A stretch of DNA of 64,000 nucleotides, taken from positions 1,923,501 through 1,987,500 of the forward strand of contig CP051140.1 of NCBI GenBank assembly GCA_001592805.2, written 5' to 3'. This DNA comes from Peltaster fructicola. Taxonomy: Eukaryota; Ascomycota; Dothideomycetes. Position numbers and translations under genes: made by a program. Below the pieces are notes generated by a model. The model had not been told where the DNA came from, ran no database searches, and saw only the letters and a list, made by a program, of their open reading frames with translations. Positions 23,236-36,861 of this stretch are shown here, piece by piece. Each line of letters begins with the position of its first letter. Position 1 is the stretch's first letter.

Positions 23236-24501
23236 ATGACTATCGGCCACGGGCAGGCGATTGAGACACCACCACGAGCACCTTCGCCAGTACATCGCTT
23301 CGGTACATTAGCAGTGCACGCTGGCTCTCCTATCGACCCTGTCAGTGGTGCTGTAATCGAGCCGATTTCCTTGAGTACAACCTTTGCACAAACCTCAGTT
23401 GGCAAGCCCATAGGTCCATACGACTACACGCGATCTGGCAACCCAAACAGAGCCAACTTCGAGAGAGCGATTGCAAGTCTAGAAAAGGCCAAGCATGCTC
23501 TAGCCTTCTCATCTGGTAGCTCGACAACAGCGGTCATACTACAGAGTCTGGCTTCTGGTAGTCATGTCATCAGCGTTAGCGATGTCTACGGAGGTACACA
23601 CAGATACTTCACGAAAGTGGCCATGGCACACGGCGTGCAAGTGACGTTCACTCCAAGTATAGAGGTCGATATCGAACAGCTAGTCAAGCCTGAGACGAAG
23701 CTGATCTGGATCGAGTCTCCCTCCAATCCTACCTTGAGTCTTGTCGACATTCGCGCAGTCACAGATATTGCACACAAGAGTGGGATCATGGTGGTAGTTG
23801 ATAACACGTTCCTATCGCCGTACATTCAGAATCCTTTGGATCACGGTGCAGACATCGTCGTGCATAGCGTGACTAAGTACATCAACGGACACAGTGATGT
23901 CTTGATGGGAGTCGCAGCTTTCAACTCAGATGTGCTGCATGAACGACTCAGCTTCCTCCAGAATGCCATCGGAGCAGTGCCATCGCCATTCGACTGCTGG
24001 CTAGCACACCGAGGCGTGAAGACCTTGCATCTTCGAGCACGGGAGGCAAGCAAGAACGCAGCATTAGTGGCGAAAGCGCTTGAAGAAAGTCCACATGTAC
24101 TCGCGGTCAATTACCCTGGCTCTGACAATCACCGACACCGTAAGATCGCACTCAAACAACATCGAGAGGGTCTTGGTGGTGGTATGCTGTCTTTCAGAAT
24201 CAAGCACAATGGCAGTCTTACTGGTGAGCAAGCAGCAGAGAGGTTCTGCCAGTCGACGCAGATCTTCACTCTTGCAGAGTCGTTGGGCGGCATTGAGTCG
24301 CTGTGTGAAGTGCCTGGCGCAATGACACATGCAGGCATTCCTAAGGACCAGCGAGAGGCTGCAGGTGTCTTCGACGACCTCGTCAGACTCAGCTGTGGTG
24401 TAGAGGATGGTGTGGATCTCGTTAATGATGTCCGACAGGCGCTTGAGAAGGTCGTCGTTGGCTCAAAGATCACGAGTGGTCTACCGAACGGCGCAACGTG
24501 A
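23236..24501 (+). CDS. cys3: Cystathionine gamma-lyase type PLP enzyme
   Basis: Member of the Cys/Met metabolism PLP-dependent family, probably cleaving cystathionine to cysteine in reverse transsulfuration in the cytosol. Intronless, 421 residues. Visible landmarks are STTFAQTSVG and PYDYTRSGNPNR near the N-terminus, the ring-stacking Tyr in DVYGGTHRYF, PSNPTL, the PLP aspartate in VVDNTF, and the Schiff-base lysine Lys214 in HSVTKYINGHSD. The C-terminal part has TLAESLGGIESLCEVP and RLSCGVED. The closest alternatives are cystathionine beta-lyase and gamma-synthase; Glu in the SLGGIESL region and the overall length favour gamma-lyase, but this is not decisive. The gene ends 198 bp from the convergent ankyrin gene. 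Confidence 0.9.
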   Translation: MTIGHGQAIETPPRAPSPVHRFGTLAVHAGSPIDPVSGAVIEPISLSTTFAQTSVGKPIGPYDYTRSGNPNRANFERAIASLEKAKHALAFSSGSSTTAVILQSLASGSHVISVSDVYGGTHRYFTKVAMAHGVQVTFTPSIEVDIEQLVKPETKLIWIESPSNPTLSLVDIRAVTDIAHKSGIMVVVDNTFLSPYIQNPLDHGADIVVHSVTKYINGHSDVLMGVAAFNSDVLHERLSFLQNAIGAVPSPFDCWLAHRGVKTLHLRAREASKNAALVAKALEESPHVLAVNYPGSDNHRHRKIALKQHREGLGGGMLSFRIKHNGSLTGEQAAERFCQSTQIFTLAESLGGIESLCEVPGAMTHAGIPKDQREAAGVFDDLVRLSCGVEDGVDLVNDVRQALEKVVVGSKITSGLPNGAT

Positions 24502-24699
24502 TTCAGCTGCCTAATGATGCCATGATAGACGATACACAAATAAGGATCCGAAGTTCAGCTTGCCGATCGGTTCATTAGATTCATTGCTATTCATTCTTCG
24601 TAACCATCGTATCTTACAATCCCGTCTGGATACCGCAATGGTATCGACGAGCTCCGAAAACGCCGCGCTGAATGTACATCGATCATGCATACCAGTCTC

Positions 24700-25827
24700 T
24701 CACCGGGAAAGCAGCATTTCTGCCCTCAGGATGGCAGCAATGTCGTACTGTTTGTTGGCAAGTGCCACCTGCTCGGGAGTCTTGTAGTCTGCGTCCCGTT
24801 TGTTGACATCTGCACCAAAGCTCAGAAGCAACTTGATGCCGTCCAGCCAACCGATCAGTGCTGCGCAGTGCAGAAGTGTGCTCTCATCGGCGAGCTTATC
24901 GTCAGGGTCGGCGCCGGCTCGCAGCAGAAGCTCAAGGATATCGAGTCTGCCTGGCCAGATTGCCCAATGTGTTGCGAGCGACCCCATGAAGGAGACTGCG
25001 CTGAGATCAGGCTGGTAAGAGAGGATCAGACTGACCAAAGTTGGTGAGCCGTACTTCACAGCGTACATCAGGGGTGTACTCTTGAAGCAGTTCGCCTGAT
25101 TCACATCTGCGCCATGGTCGAGCAGATAGCTGGCCATGGCGATATTATTCGCACGACATGCTTGCTGGAGAGGTGATGACGTTGATTTGTTGATATTGGG
25201 GCTAATTTCGGCTCCCTGTGAGATTAGATACATTGCCGCTTCCATTTGACCAAAGGATGCAGCGCCGGCGAGTGGTGAAAGGAAGCCGGACTTTGCGGGT
25301 TTGAAAGCCTCATACAGGCTTGGCACCGTAGTGCCTACATTGACCGGAGCGCCCAGGGACACGAGCAGCTTCATGTGTTGAACATCACCAGCAGCAGATG
25401 CTGCGTATAGATTACTCGCCAAGGATTTAGCATCCATGGAGCTGACAATCAACGAGCCAGACGCAGTTGACTCTGCTCGTGGTGATGAAGAACGAGACTG
25501 CTTTGGAGACGATGAGGCTGACGTTGAAGATGTGGTCTGCTTGGGTGACAATGATTGAGGAAATTCAGTCCTGGGAGAGGCTGAGCTAGGTGAGGTCGGA
25601 GGACTCCATCTAGATGTGGTGGTACTGAACTTTGGAGGGTCATAGTCGTCTTGGGAAATCGTTCTTCCAGCTGTGCTCTGCCATGAGATACTGCCCTGGT
25701 AAGGACCACCTCTATAGATGTGTCAGTATACAGAAAAGCGGCACTCGTGTATGGCATACCTCTCTTGGATGCTGTCATTGAACTCGAAGGAGCGTTTCTC
25801 CCACGCTGCCATCACATCGTAGCCCAT
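24700..25827 (-). CDS. Ankyrin-repeat protein
   Basis: Two exons: 25827-25760 and 25711-24700, with a 48-nt intron (GTATGC donor, CTGAC branch, TATAG acceptor). The product is 359 residues, starting MGYDVMAAWEKRSFEF. Residues about 25-115 are Ser/Pro-rich and disordered (SPPTSPSSASPR, SSASSSPKQSRSSSPR). From about residue 120 to the end there are five or six ankyrin repeats, visible as LVSLGAPVN, LISQGAEIS, LLDHGADVNQ, LLLRAGADPDD and LLLSFGADVNKRD. It is probably a protein-protein adaptor; partner and pathway are unknown. It is transcribed divergently from taf7, with 952 bp between the two starts. Confidence 0.88.
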
Positions 25828-26779
25828 GATTGAACAGAATGCAATATTACTGTTGAGTCGGACAGTGTGAGAACGGGAGAATTAGATAAGGGTGAGTCGG
25901 AGTGTGGTTTCGCTTCTGAACTGCCACAAAAAGGCGATGGTAAGGCCTCCGACACGGCAAGCGGACTGGAGATAATGTAGGCTTGCATGTATAGGTACAT
26001 ATGAAGTCTGGAGGCAGCTCGTCCAAGGTCGTATGCAAGAGAAGATGCAGTAGAAGGATCAGACGAAGGTGGTGCCTTATACTTCAGCTATCAGAGTTGT
26101 GCGGGTCAAGTCTCCTCGGCGATAAAGGGGTGAGTGGTAGATGAGAACATGAATTGCGCAGCAGGTGGTAAGAAAACGATGTGTTGTTCCGTGTCATCGA
26201 GCGACAAGGCTGACTCTGATCGGCGGGATACATGTGCGCAGAGGACTACTTGGCCCGCTACTTTGGAGGGCCTTTCAGCTGTGAGCACCAAGGGATAGGC
26301 GTAGAGCTTGCGGTGTGAATAGCGGGCAGTATTGGCATGCTACAGCCCAGCGACAGAGCACTGCCTCAGTGGTCCCCGCAGCGAGCTTGCAATTTCCACC
26401 GAATGTGCTGTACAACAACCTGCAGGCGAGCGGAATGTCTCCAGCAGCAGCGCGCATCTACATGAGTGCTGTTGACGACGTGATGTGTTGCTTGGTAATC
26501 ACGGCGACATCTTGAGATGAGTGAGACTGAGGCCAGGCCAACGAAGCGTTGTGAAGCAATTCCCTGAAGGATTACCTCAAACAGAAGGCGCTCGCTGGCG
26601 CATCCGCTACGGGAAGAGCCGCTAGCAGATCCCTGCACGTCACGGAAGTTCCTAGGATGCAACCATAGCATCGGCCTTGCGTCAACTATCGGTCAAGCAT
26701 CACTGCCACCTCACACGGCATACTTCGTGAGTCGCTACACTGCCTCATTGACAAGGGCATGTAGCTGTTACCGCACAAC
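25828..26779. other. Divergent promoter region, 952 bp
   Basis: Separates the starts of the ankyrin gene (-) and taf7 (+). No open frame of note and no recognisable repeat; it should contain both promoters. Confidence 0.45.
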
Positions 26780-28363
26780 ATGGTTCTTCTCAAGCTCAAC
26801 ACAAATCTATCCAAGCCGTCCACTCCAGCAACCGAGTCCGCGCCTGTGCAGACGCCTGGCGGATCACGTCTCAAGCTCAGTTTGAAAAGTTCCGTACCTA
26901 GTACTCCGGCGATCGAGCAAGGTAACCCTCTCACAAGTGCATCGAAGAGCATCAAGTCAAAGAAACGCCTTGCAAACGATGATCTCGCATCACCAGCCGC
27001 TAAACGCATCGCCAGCGAGGCTGCTGGTAGTCGACGACAATCAGTAACGCTCAAAGTATCACAATCTCGGAATGACTCGATAGCCTCGCAGCCACAATCG
27101 GCAGGGCCGAAGCTGAAGTTGCTTAAAAGGCAGAGCAGTGGCCCCAAGCTGCGAGGTCTCATTGTCAAAGGCCAGATCCCAGATCGCGTCCCTGGTAATG
27201 CCTACGACAGCGAAGACTCGGAGCGCGAACTGGATCCCGCAACGGAACAACAGCTTGTATTGCGAATGCAACCCGGCGAAGATTGTGACTACCTGCGAAA
27301 GGCCATCTCGGAGCGCACACTTGGTATATCACCACAAGAAGGCGGCGCAGAGGTCACATTCAAGTTCTTAGACCGGGACATGCAAAGATGTGTTGTCACA
27401 GTACGCAAGAATATGTATGCTGCGGTGCTTGTCGATCTGCCATGCATTATCGAGACAATGAAGAGCTGGGACAAGCGTGGATGGTGGAAAGTGGCAGACA
27501 TATCACAAATGCTGCTGGTCTTGGGTCCTGTGCAGAGCGACAGCCAGGCAAGACATGCGACGCTGCCTGCAAGAGTGCTCAACGAGGAGACCATGGCTTA
27601 TGCGCATGGGCTGACACCACCAATGCACTGGGTCAGGAAGCGTCGATTCCGCAAGCGACTTAGTCATAAGGATACTGCGAATGTTGATGACGAAGTCAGT
27701 AAGCTGTTGGACGAAGACGCGAAAGTTGAGCGCGAGGGTGGCGAAGTTTCTTTCGAGATCACAAGTCGGGAGTCGTTAGAGCGCTCGCCTGGTTTTGATG
27801 ACTACTTCTCACGAGAAGAAGAAGATGCGGTCAACACTATTGAGCCTGCCGGAGGCTACACCGGATACGAGGCCGCAGAAGATGAGGGCATGGATCTTGA
27901 TGATATGGAAGCAATGTTCGACGACGATGAAGCTGCCAAAGGCAACCATAATATCACATCTGCCGCACTGGTTGACTCACCTACAACATTTGCTGATCAG
28001 GCGGCTACGATTGTCAGGACAGACGCAGCGCTGGAAACACCTGCCGAAATCCCCGTTCCAGAGAGCGCTGTGGTACAGGACGACCTATTCGGAGCAGACG
28101 AGTCATCAGACGAAGATGATGACGACGAAGACGACATTGATGCTTTTGATGAGGACGCTCAAGCTAAAGCAGCTGAGAAGAACCTCCAAAAACAAGAGAT
28201 CGAGGACCTTGAGAATGAAATTCAGCTACAAAAGCAGAAACTGGGCGCCACCAAGAATCAGCTGCTGCTTAACAGACAAAAGGAAAAGCTGAAGAGTCTC
28301 GAAGGCGATCTTCGCATGAAGCGTCGCGTATATGGGTATGCAGATGAAGACGATGAAGATTGA
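26780..28363 (+). CDS. taf7: TFIID subunit Taf7 (TAFII55 family)
   Basis: TBP-associated factor 7, a component of general transcription factor TFIID that contacts Taf1. Intronless, 527 residues. The N-terminal 115 residues are Ser/Pro/Lys-rich (with KSKKRLANDD, a possible nuclear signal). The TAFII55 N-terminal domain covers about residues 120-275: GLIVKGQIPDRVPG-like start, EQQLVLRMQPGEDCDYLRKA, the FKFLDRDMQRCVVTVRKNMY core, and DLPCIIETMKSWDKRGWWK followed by ADISQMLLVLGPV. The C-terminal third is strongly acidic (DESSDEDDDDEDDIDAFDED) and ends in a Glu/Gln/Lys coiled coil (LENEIQLQKQKLGATKNQLL) and an acidic tail. Length and order match fungal Taf7 proteins. Confidence 0.95.
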   Translation: MVLLKLNTNLSKPSTPATESAPVQTPGGSRLKLSLKSSVPSTPAIEQGNPLTSASKSIKSKKRLANDDLASPAAKRIASEAAGSRRQSVTLKVSQSRNDSIASQPQSAGPKLKLLKRQSSGPKLRGLIVKGQIPDRVPGNAYDSEDSERELDPATEQQLVLRMQPGEDCDYLRKAISERTLGISPQEGGAEVTFKFLDRDMQRCVVTVRKNMYAAVLVDLPCIIETMKSWDKRGWWKVADISQMLLVLGPVQSDSQARHATLPARVLNEETMAYAHGLTPPMHWVRKRRFRKRLSHKDTANVDDEVSKLLDEDAKVEREGGEVSFEITSRESLERSPGFDDYFSREEEDAVNTIEPAGGYTGYEAAEDEGMDLDDMEAMFDDDEAAKGNHNITSAALVDSPTTFADQAATIVRTDAALETPAEIPVPESAVVQDDLFGADESSDEDDDDEDDIDAFDEDAQAKAAEKNLQKQEIEDLENEIQLQKQKLGATKNQLLLNRQKEKLKSLEGDLRMKRRVYGYADEDDED

Positions 28364-28909
28364 GGCCGTGATCGTGCCTGGCTATCTGCGCGACGTTGCG
28401 TCTCGACGTCCTTGCGATGCAGATGTGATGCCTGCGAGCGCGATGCTCATCTCAAAGGCAGCTCATCTGATCCACTTGCTCTTTGCTCTGCGAAGCGAAG
28501 GCTTACGTAGCTCTGCCGAACGTATACGACTCAGTTCTATGGTATTTGATCAGCTTCATTATCATGAAAGACTATTCTCGCACCCGGCTTGATAGCCGTA
28601 GACACAGTGCAGCTGAGACAACATGACATTGATAGCCTGTGGTGACATGTCTGGGATGGCGTGCGGGCACAGCCGTGTGCTTGGGCTGCAAAACTGGTCA
28701 AAGACAGACATGGAATAGAGTCTATTGCGCGCATCATTCGCGATTTACCATTACAACCTCTCTCAAAACTTCTTTTCTCATCGAGACCAACGTGCGCATC
28801 GCATGGAGGTCATACCGCGCAATTCGAAACACCCATAGCGTTTGTCGTCACAGCTTCGTTGACTTGACATAGCTGCGCGCGGAGCCACCACTACATCTGG
28901 AACGCGACC
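28364..28909. other. Intergenic, 546 bp
   Basis: Between taf7 and nup2 on the same strand. It must contain the nup2 promoter. No gene or repeat is seen. Confidence 0.4.
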
Positions 28910-31900
28910 ATGAGCAAGAGATCCATACAGTTCCAGGGAGGAGGCGAGCGATATGGCGGCGACTCACAGGCTGAAGAGGTCGTCGATCGACCTATACATG
29001 CCACAGCAGCCCAGTTAGCGAAACGAAAGTAAGTGACAGCAAGAACAATAAACATCACTTCGATCGGGACAACATGCCTATACCCGAACATTACATGCAC
29101 GCACTTCACCTCGCAATTGACTCGAGCTGACTCTTCCAGGATTGCACAAGCAAAGGGCTCTCGTCGACCGCGCTCTGAATCACCTCTTACCAGCACTGGC
29201 TCCATCTTCGAACAGGCATCACAGTCGAACCTGCTCGGAAACAACAACAATAACCCGATGGCACCAAACCCATCGAATCCATTCAACTCCAATCCAAGCT
29301 TCACATTCGGCGCAAATGGATCTACAGGAGGTTCATTCAATTCAGGAGGTGGTAGCTTCACATTTGGACAACAGACACAGCAGTCGACTCCAAACACCAA
29401 CTCCTCCTTCACATTTGGTGCTGCTCCAGCATCGAACTCGTTCCAGTTCGGTCAGTCGCCAGTACCGCAATCGAATGGCTTCGGCGGTGGCTTCTCCTTC
29501 GGCCAGCCTCAGAACGGCGACTCGGGCAAGACAGTGTTCGGTGAGGCATTCCCTAATACCGCCAACCAGAAGCCAGCAGCACCACCTGCTACGAACGGAG
29601 GCTTCACCTTTGGACAGAAACCAGCAGAGACGCAAGGGGCACCCAATCCATTCGGTGGCTTCAACACAACTCAGGCCGCACCAGAGAAGCCTGCCTCCGA
29701 CGGCTGGTCCTCATTCTTGAACCAGAAGCCCGCAGAGACACCGAAACCAGCTACAAATGGCTTCGCACCATCGACAAACTCGATCTTTTCGCAGACGAAT
29801 GGCGCGAGTCAATCGAATGGTGTTTTCGCAGGATTCGGACAGACTCAGAAGACACCAAACTTCAAGTTCAATGCTCAACCGGAAGACAACGACGCTTCGA
29901 TGATGAGCCCAGAGAACACACCGCAAAAGCAGAATACTGGCATATTTGGTGGTTTGAACGGCGCAGTGAAAGAGCCGGTACAAGCAACACAGCCAGCACA
30001 ACAAGCCGAGGCACCAAAGGGCAGTCTCTTCGATCGCATCACCAGAAGTCCTCCCAAGGAGGCACCCAACATATTCGGCGGTTCTCTTCCACCTGCCGCA
30101 CCAACGAAGAACCTCTTCTCACAAGCCCCAACTCCCAGCGCAACCCAGTCAGCCCCTGTGCCTCAAGCAGCGCAGCCTCAACCGTCCACTGTGCAAACGT
30201 CCATGGATAAGACAAAGCCCGAACACTATGCCAGCACTAGGGAGCTCAACGAAGCTCTTCTACAACACCTCAAGACTCAAGATCTCAACAAAGACCTGAG
30301 CACCATCTTAAAGTACTACCAATCTGAGGTTAGCAAATTGCAGAGCGATTCAATCGCATCAGCAGCGGACAGTGAAGGTGCTGCACCTGCAGTCAAATCG
30401 ACGACTGGCTTTGGCAACAGTGTGCTTGGCAAGCCAGCATCACACGCTTCCACAACAGGGCTGTTCGGCGCTGCTTCTTCGACAGCCCGCACTGAGCAAC
30501 CTGCATACCCAAGCCTGCCGGACAACGCAAGTGCCACGTCGAAGCTCTTCCAAGCAGCTCTCGATAAGCCAGCTCAGATATCGACTCCGTCTACCTCTTT
30601 GTTTGCTGCTACAACTAAGACCAACGGCTTCACGCCATCCGCGAAGCCAGCTGGCGAATCGACACCATCACTCTTCGCAGCCAAGCCGGCCGAAGCAGCA
30701 TCAACTTCATCGTCACTCTTTGCAGCCAAGCCGGCCGAAGCAGCAACAACTTCATCGTCACTTTTTACAGCTAAGCCGGCTGAGGCAGCAAAAGCTTCGT
30801 CGTCACTTTTCACAGCTAAGCCGGTTGAGACGACATCAACGACTACAACATCATCACTCTTCGCAGCGAATCCAGCTGCCACTAGTGCAAGCACACCTTC
30901 GCTCTTTGCTCCGAAGCCAACTGACGGTTCGGCAAAGTCTGCTGGTTTCACACCTGCGGTCGCTCCTTCATCAGGTAGTAGCAGCTTCCTGTCTTCCTTC
31001 GGTCAGCAGGCAGCACAAAATGCCGAGAAAGAGAAGAAGCGACGGCGCGACGAAGACTACGATTCAGACGAGGAGAACGAGGCAGAATGGGAGAAGCGAG
31101 ATGCTGAAGAGCAAGAGGCCAAGCGCTCGAAGATTGCCGAGGCCGCAAAGACAAACGGTGGCTTCAAATTCGTGCCTACTGGTACAACATCGTCGAGCAT
31201 ATTCGGAAAGCCAGCAGAGCCTGCAAAGACGACTGCAGACAGTGCTCCGACGGAAGACCACACTTGGAAGCAAGGCACGCCGATCAAATTTGGTGGTGCT
31301 GCAACCTCTACAACACCTGCCGCCGCACCAAAACTTGGCCTCTTCAACTCTGTAACACCTTCAGCAAGTCTGTTCTCCAACACATCCAAGCCTGCTCCGG
31401 CGTTCAGCTTTGGTCAACCATCGAGCGCGCCTGCACCCGCGCCGAGTGTTGCTCAAGCATCGAGCACCCCTGCGCCTGCCACGACAAATGCCGACACTGC
31501 AGAGCAAGGTGAAGAAGGAGATGCCGCTCCTCCGGAACCACAACTCGACGATATGGCAGTGCTACTGCAGTCCGAGAAGGACGAAAGCGATGTCCTTCTC
31601 TACATTGAAAAATCCAAATCGCGAAAGCTCGAGAACAGGTCAGCTGAGGGTGGCTCCGAGAAAATGACCTGGATCGACAAAGGCCACGGTCCAATATGGA
31701 TACTTCGAAACAAGGCCACGGGCAAGACCAGAGTGCTCCAGAAGATCAAGGACTCTGGACGAGCAGCAATGAATTTCTCAGTGCTTGCTGGTAGTGAGAG
31801 CTTGTATAAGAATGAGGGCATGAACGGCAAAGCTATCATGGCAACCTTCATCGACCACATTGGCGACAAGGACACCAATAAGCTTAGTCAATGGGCTGTC

Positions 31901-31969
31901 ATCGTGGGCAAGAAGGAAGATGCTGCGGAGTTCACGAGGATCCTTCGAGAAGAGCAGAAGAAAGCATGA
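28910..31969 (+). CDS. nup2: Nup2-type nucleoporin with RanBP1 domain
   Basis: Mobile nucleoporin of the nuclear pore basket that binds importin alpha and Ran-GTP. Exon 1 is 28910-29028 and exon 2 is 29140-31969; the 111-nt intron (GTAAGT, GCTGAC, TTCCAG) is the longest found in this window. The product is 982 residues. Residues 1-45 (MSKRSIQFQGGGERYGG, then AQLAKRKIAQAKG) match the Nup50/Nup2 N-terminal motif. Residues about 90-320 carry FxFG/FG repeats (FTFG, FQFG, FSFG). Around residue 390 is a helical stretch (TRELNEALLQHLKTQDLNK). A 15-residue tandem array (SLFAAKPAEAASTSS) lies near 545-610, a basic cluster EKKRRRDEDYDSDEE near 670, and the C-terminal 120 residues form the RanBP1-like Ran-binding domain (MTWIDKGHGPIWILRNKATG). 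Confidence 0.93.
30668..30853 (+). repeat. 45-bp tandem repeat inside nup2
   Basis: Units begin at 30668, 30713, 30758 and 30803, each 45 bp, the last followed by a 51-bp variant to 30853. They encode the 15-residue repeat SLF(A/T)AKP(A/V)E(A/T) with a Ser/Thr-rich end. Copy number probably varies between strains. Confidence 0.85.
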
Positions 31970-32638
31970 TTGAGGTAAAAATCTGATTATTGAGCATGGC
32001 GTGTGTTTGCTGCACCGGTGCATTGAGGGAAATACGTGCTACACCTAAGCAGTGTGAGGGTCGTCAAATATGATCTGTAATGCCAACATTTGAACCATTC
32101 TCGAGGGTCGTCAAATATGGATCTGCAATGCCACCATTTGAATTATTCTGATGCTCGTGTAGCTCAATCGTTAAGAAGATCGAGTATTGCCGACACTTAG
32201 GGCGGTCGATAGTGCTGCTAGCACAGTACAATGTTCTACGGCACTAATCACCTTCTCCATGCATCAGACCGATGATCACACAACACACCTTCGGGGCCTG
32301 ATTCGACCTGAATAGCATAGATCTCCGAACCGTTGGTAGGGCGAGACAAGTGCCACGAGACATGGTCTGGGTTGCACAGCAGGTCGCTTCAAGAACGACC
32401 ATCAAGAATCTCGATGTCGATGCCAGGGACTTTCTCGCCTTCCATTGAGATGCATAACACTCCATAGGATACAGGATGATTGTAGAGCAGTACGGCCGCG
32501 TCAGGGCCACCAATAGGTATCTACAATGTGCCTTCCAGGATTGTGCCACACACCATGCGAAAGGTAAGTGATCAGCACTCACCTCAATCTCTTTCCTTTC
32601 GCCTGCATTTCTCAGACACTCTCACAACGACAGACAAG
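31970..32638. other. Intergenic with 47-bp tandem duplication
   Basis: Between nup2 and the tyrosinase gene on the same strand. It contains two adjacent near-copies, 32056-32102 and 32103-32150, both starting GAGGGTCGTCAAATATG. Just after them (32156-32225) is a tRNA-like stretch with a good A-box but no closing acceptor stem. The last part should hold the tyrosinase promoter. Confidence 0.55.
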
Positions 32639-33838
32639 ATGTGGTCAACGATCTGGCTCGTCTTGTTGGCCTTGATCACTGCTCAGAGCATCACCGCAGG
32701 GAGTGAACAAACATTGTCGACAACCATGGTCTTCTCCCAGGATGAGATCACCTCTGGATCAGCGTTTCATATCATCAACGACAATGCTAGAAGACGGCTC
32801 TCTACACACAAAAGAAGCACAGAGAACACGACATGTACTTTCGCGAAGGCCAGCGTGCGAAGAGAGTTCCGCAACATGACTCTCAGCGCTCGCAAGTCCT
32901 TCACCAATGCGGTCAAATGCCTGCAGAAGATACCGCCCAAGTCAATGTCTCCCAACGAGTCTGTACAGTATCCTGGTGTGAAGTCCAGATACGACGAATA
33001 CGTAGCAACGCATATCAACTATACATACAACATCCACATGACCGCCGACTTCTGGGCTTGGCACCGTTATTTCATCTGGAATCTCGAACAAGATCTGCAT
33101 AAATGCGGTTACAATGGTACTCTGCCCTACTGGGACTGGCAGATGGATGCAGAAGCGCCACAAGATAGCGAGCTGTTCAACGGTGATCAATACTCTATGG
33201 GCAGCAATGGTGACTACATCGCCAACAGAACCGATACATGGGTCTGGCCTCAAGAGGTGACATTCCCTCCTGGCACTGGCGGTGGCTGCGTCTCGAAGGG
33301 ACCATTCTCGAATTACACCGTCAACCTCGGACCACTAGACAATCCTTACGGAGGTAACGTCGTCAGCAACTATCAGCACAATCCACGATGTCTGGTACGA
33401 GACCTCAACCCATGGTTCAGTCGGCAGTACAACACCTACACGAACATCACGAATCTTATCATGAATCACAACAACATCGTAGACTTCCAGGCCGAAGCAC
33501 AAGGCTACTTCAGTCGAGCAGATCCATTTGGCATGCACGGTGGCGGTCACTGGATGGCTGGTGGCAATTCTACTCTCATGGACTTCCATAGCAGTCCCGG
33601 CGACCCTCTGTTCTTCCTCCACCACGCTCAAGTCGATCGTATCTGGATCTTATGGCAACAGCTCGATGTTGAGAACCGGCAGTACGCTATCAGTGGCACT
33701 TCAACACTGAACAACGACCCGCCGAGTGCTGAGATGACACTGAACGACATACTGCCGTTTGGATTTGTGGCAAACGATCGGATGTTCGGCGACCTGATGG
33801 ACACCTTCGTCGGTCCATTCTGCTATCGATATCAATAG
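32639..33838 (+). CDS. Secreted tyrosinase
   Basis: Type-3 copper enzyme oxidising phenols to quinones, as in melanin formation or phenol detoxification. Intronless, 399 residues from the ATG at 32639. It begins with a clear signal peptide (MWSTIWLVLLALITAQSITA), and the frame upstream lacks hydrophobic character, so this start is preferred. The CuA region is ATHINYTYNIHMTADFW followed by AWHRYFIWNLEQ. The CuB region is MHGGGHWMAGGN then DPLFFLHHAQVDRIWILW. There are about ten N-glycosylation sequons, in keeping with secretion. The protein ends soon after the core domain (FVGPFCYRYQ), so it lacks the long C-terminal lid domain of classical fungal tyrosinases and resembles the short secreted type. 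No melanin pathway genes lie next to it. It converges on rsp5, 252 bp away. Confidence 0.92.
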   Translation: MWSTIWLVLLALITAQSITAGSEQTLSTTMVFSQDEITSGSAFHIINDNARRRLSTHKRSTENTTCTFAKASVRREFRNMTLSARKSFTNAVKCLQKIPPKSMSPNESVQYPGVKSRYDEYVATHINYTYNIHMTADFWAWHRYFIWNLEQDLHKCGYNGTLPYWDWQMDAEAPQDSELFNGDQYSMGSNGDYIANRTDTWVWPQEVTFPPGTGGGCVSKGPFSNYTVNLGPLDNPYGGNVVSNYQHNPRCLVRDLNPWFSRQYNTYTNITNLIMNHNNIVDFQAEAQGYFSRADPFGMHGGGHWMAGGNSTLMDFHSSPGDPLFFLHHAQVDRIWILWQQLDVENRQYAISGTSTLNNDPPSAEMTLNDILPFGFVANDRMFGDLMDTFVGPFCYRYQ

Positions 33839-34090
33839 TAACAAGATCTTAGAACAACCAGCCCTTATGTGGCACAGGCTATACAACGCACGAGATACTG
33901 TAGCATAATCAGTTGTACACTTTCTATAGCACAAAATGACTTGTATGTACAGCTATACCCGAGCTGCTGTTGTGCCAATGAGCGTGAGATGATACCCACG
34001 AGCAGCTGGTATGAACAATCGCTCGACGGGAATGACTGAATCGCCAAGTAATCCCGCGAGAACTTCCGCCAACATTCAGTAATCAATTCA

Positions 34091-36861
<2,771 letters not shown>

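Noticed and set aside
30372-31355. Plus-strand frame of 327 codons, rich in Gln, Arg and Ser.
   Set aside because: It is a shifted frame inside the nup2 exon, kept open by the repeat composition.
32152-32225. tRNA-like stretch with the A-box TAGCTCAATCG after GCTCGTG.
   Set aside because: No complementary acceptor strand, poor anticodon stem with a nine-base loop, and a degenerate B-box. Not a functional tRNA.
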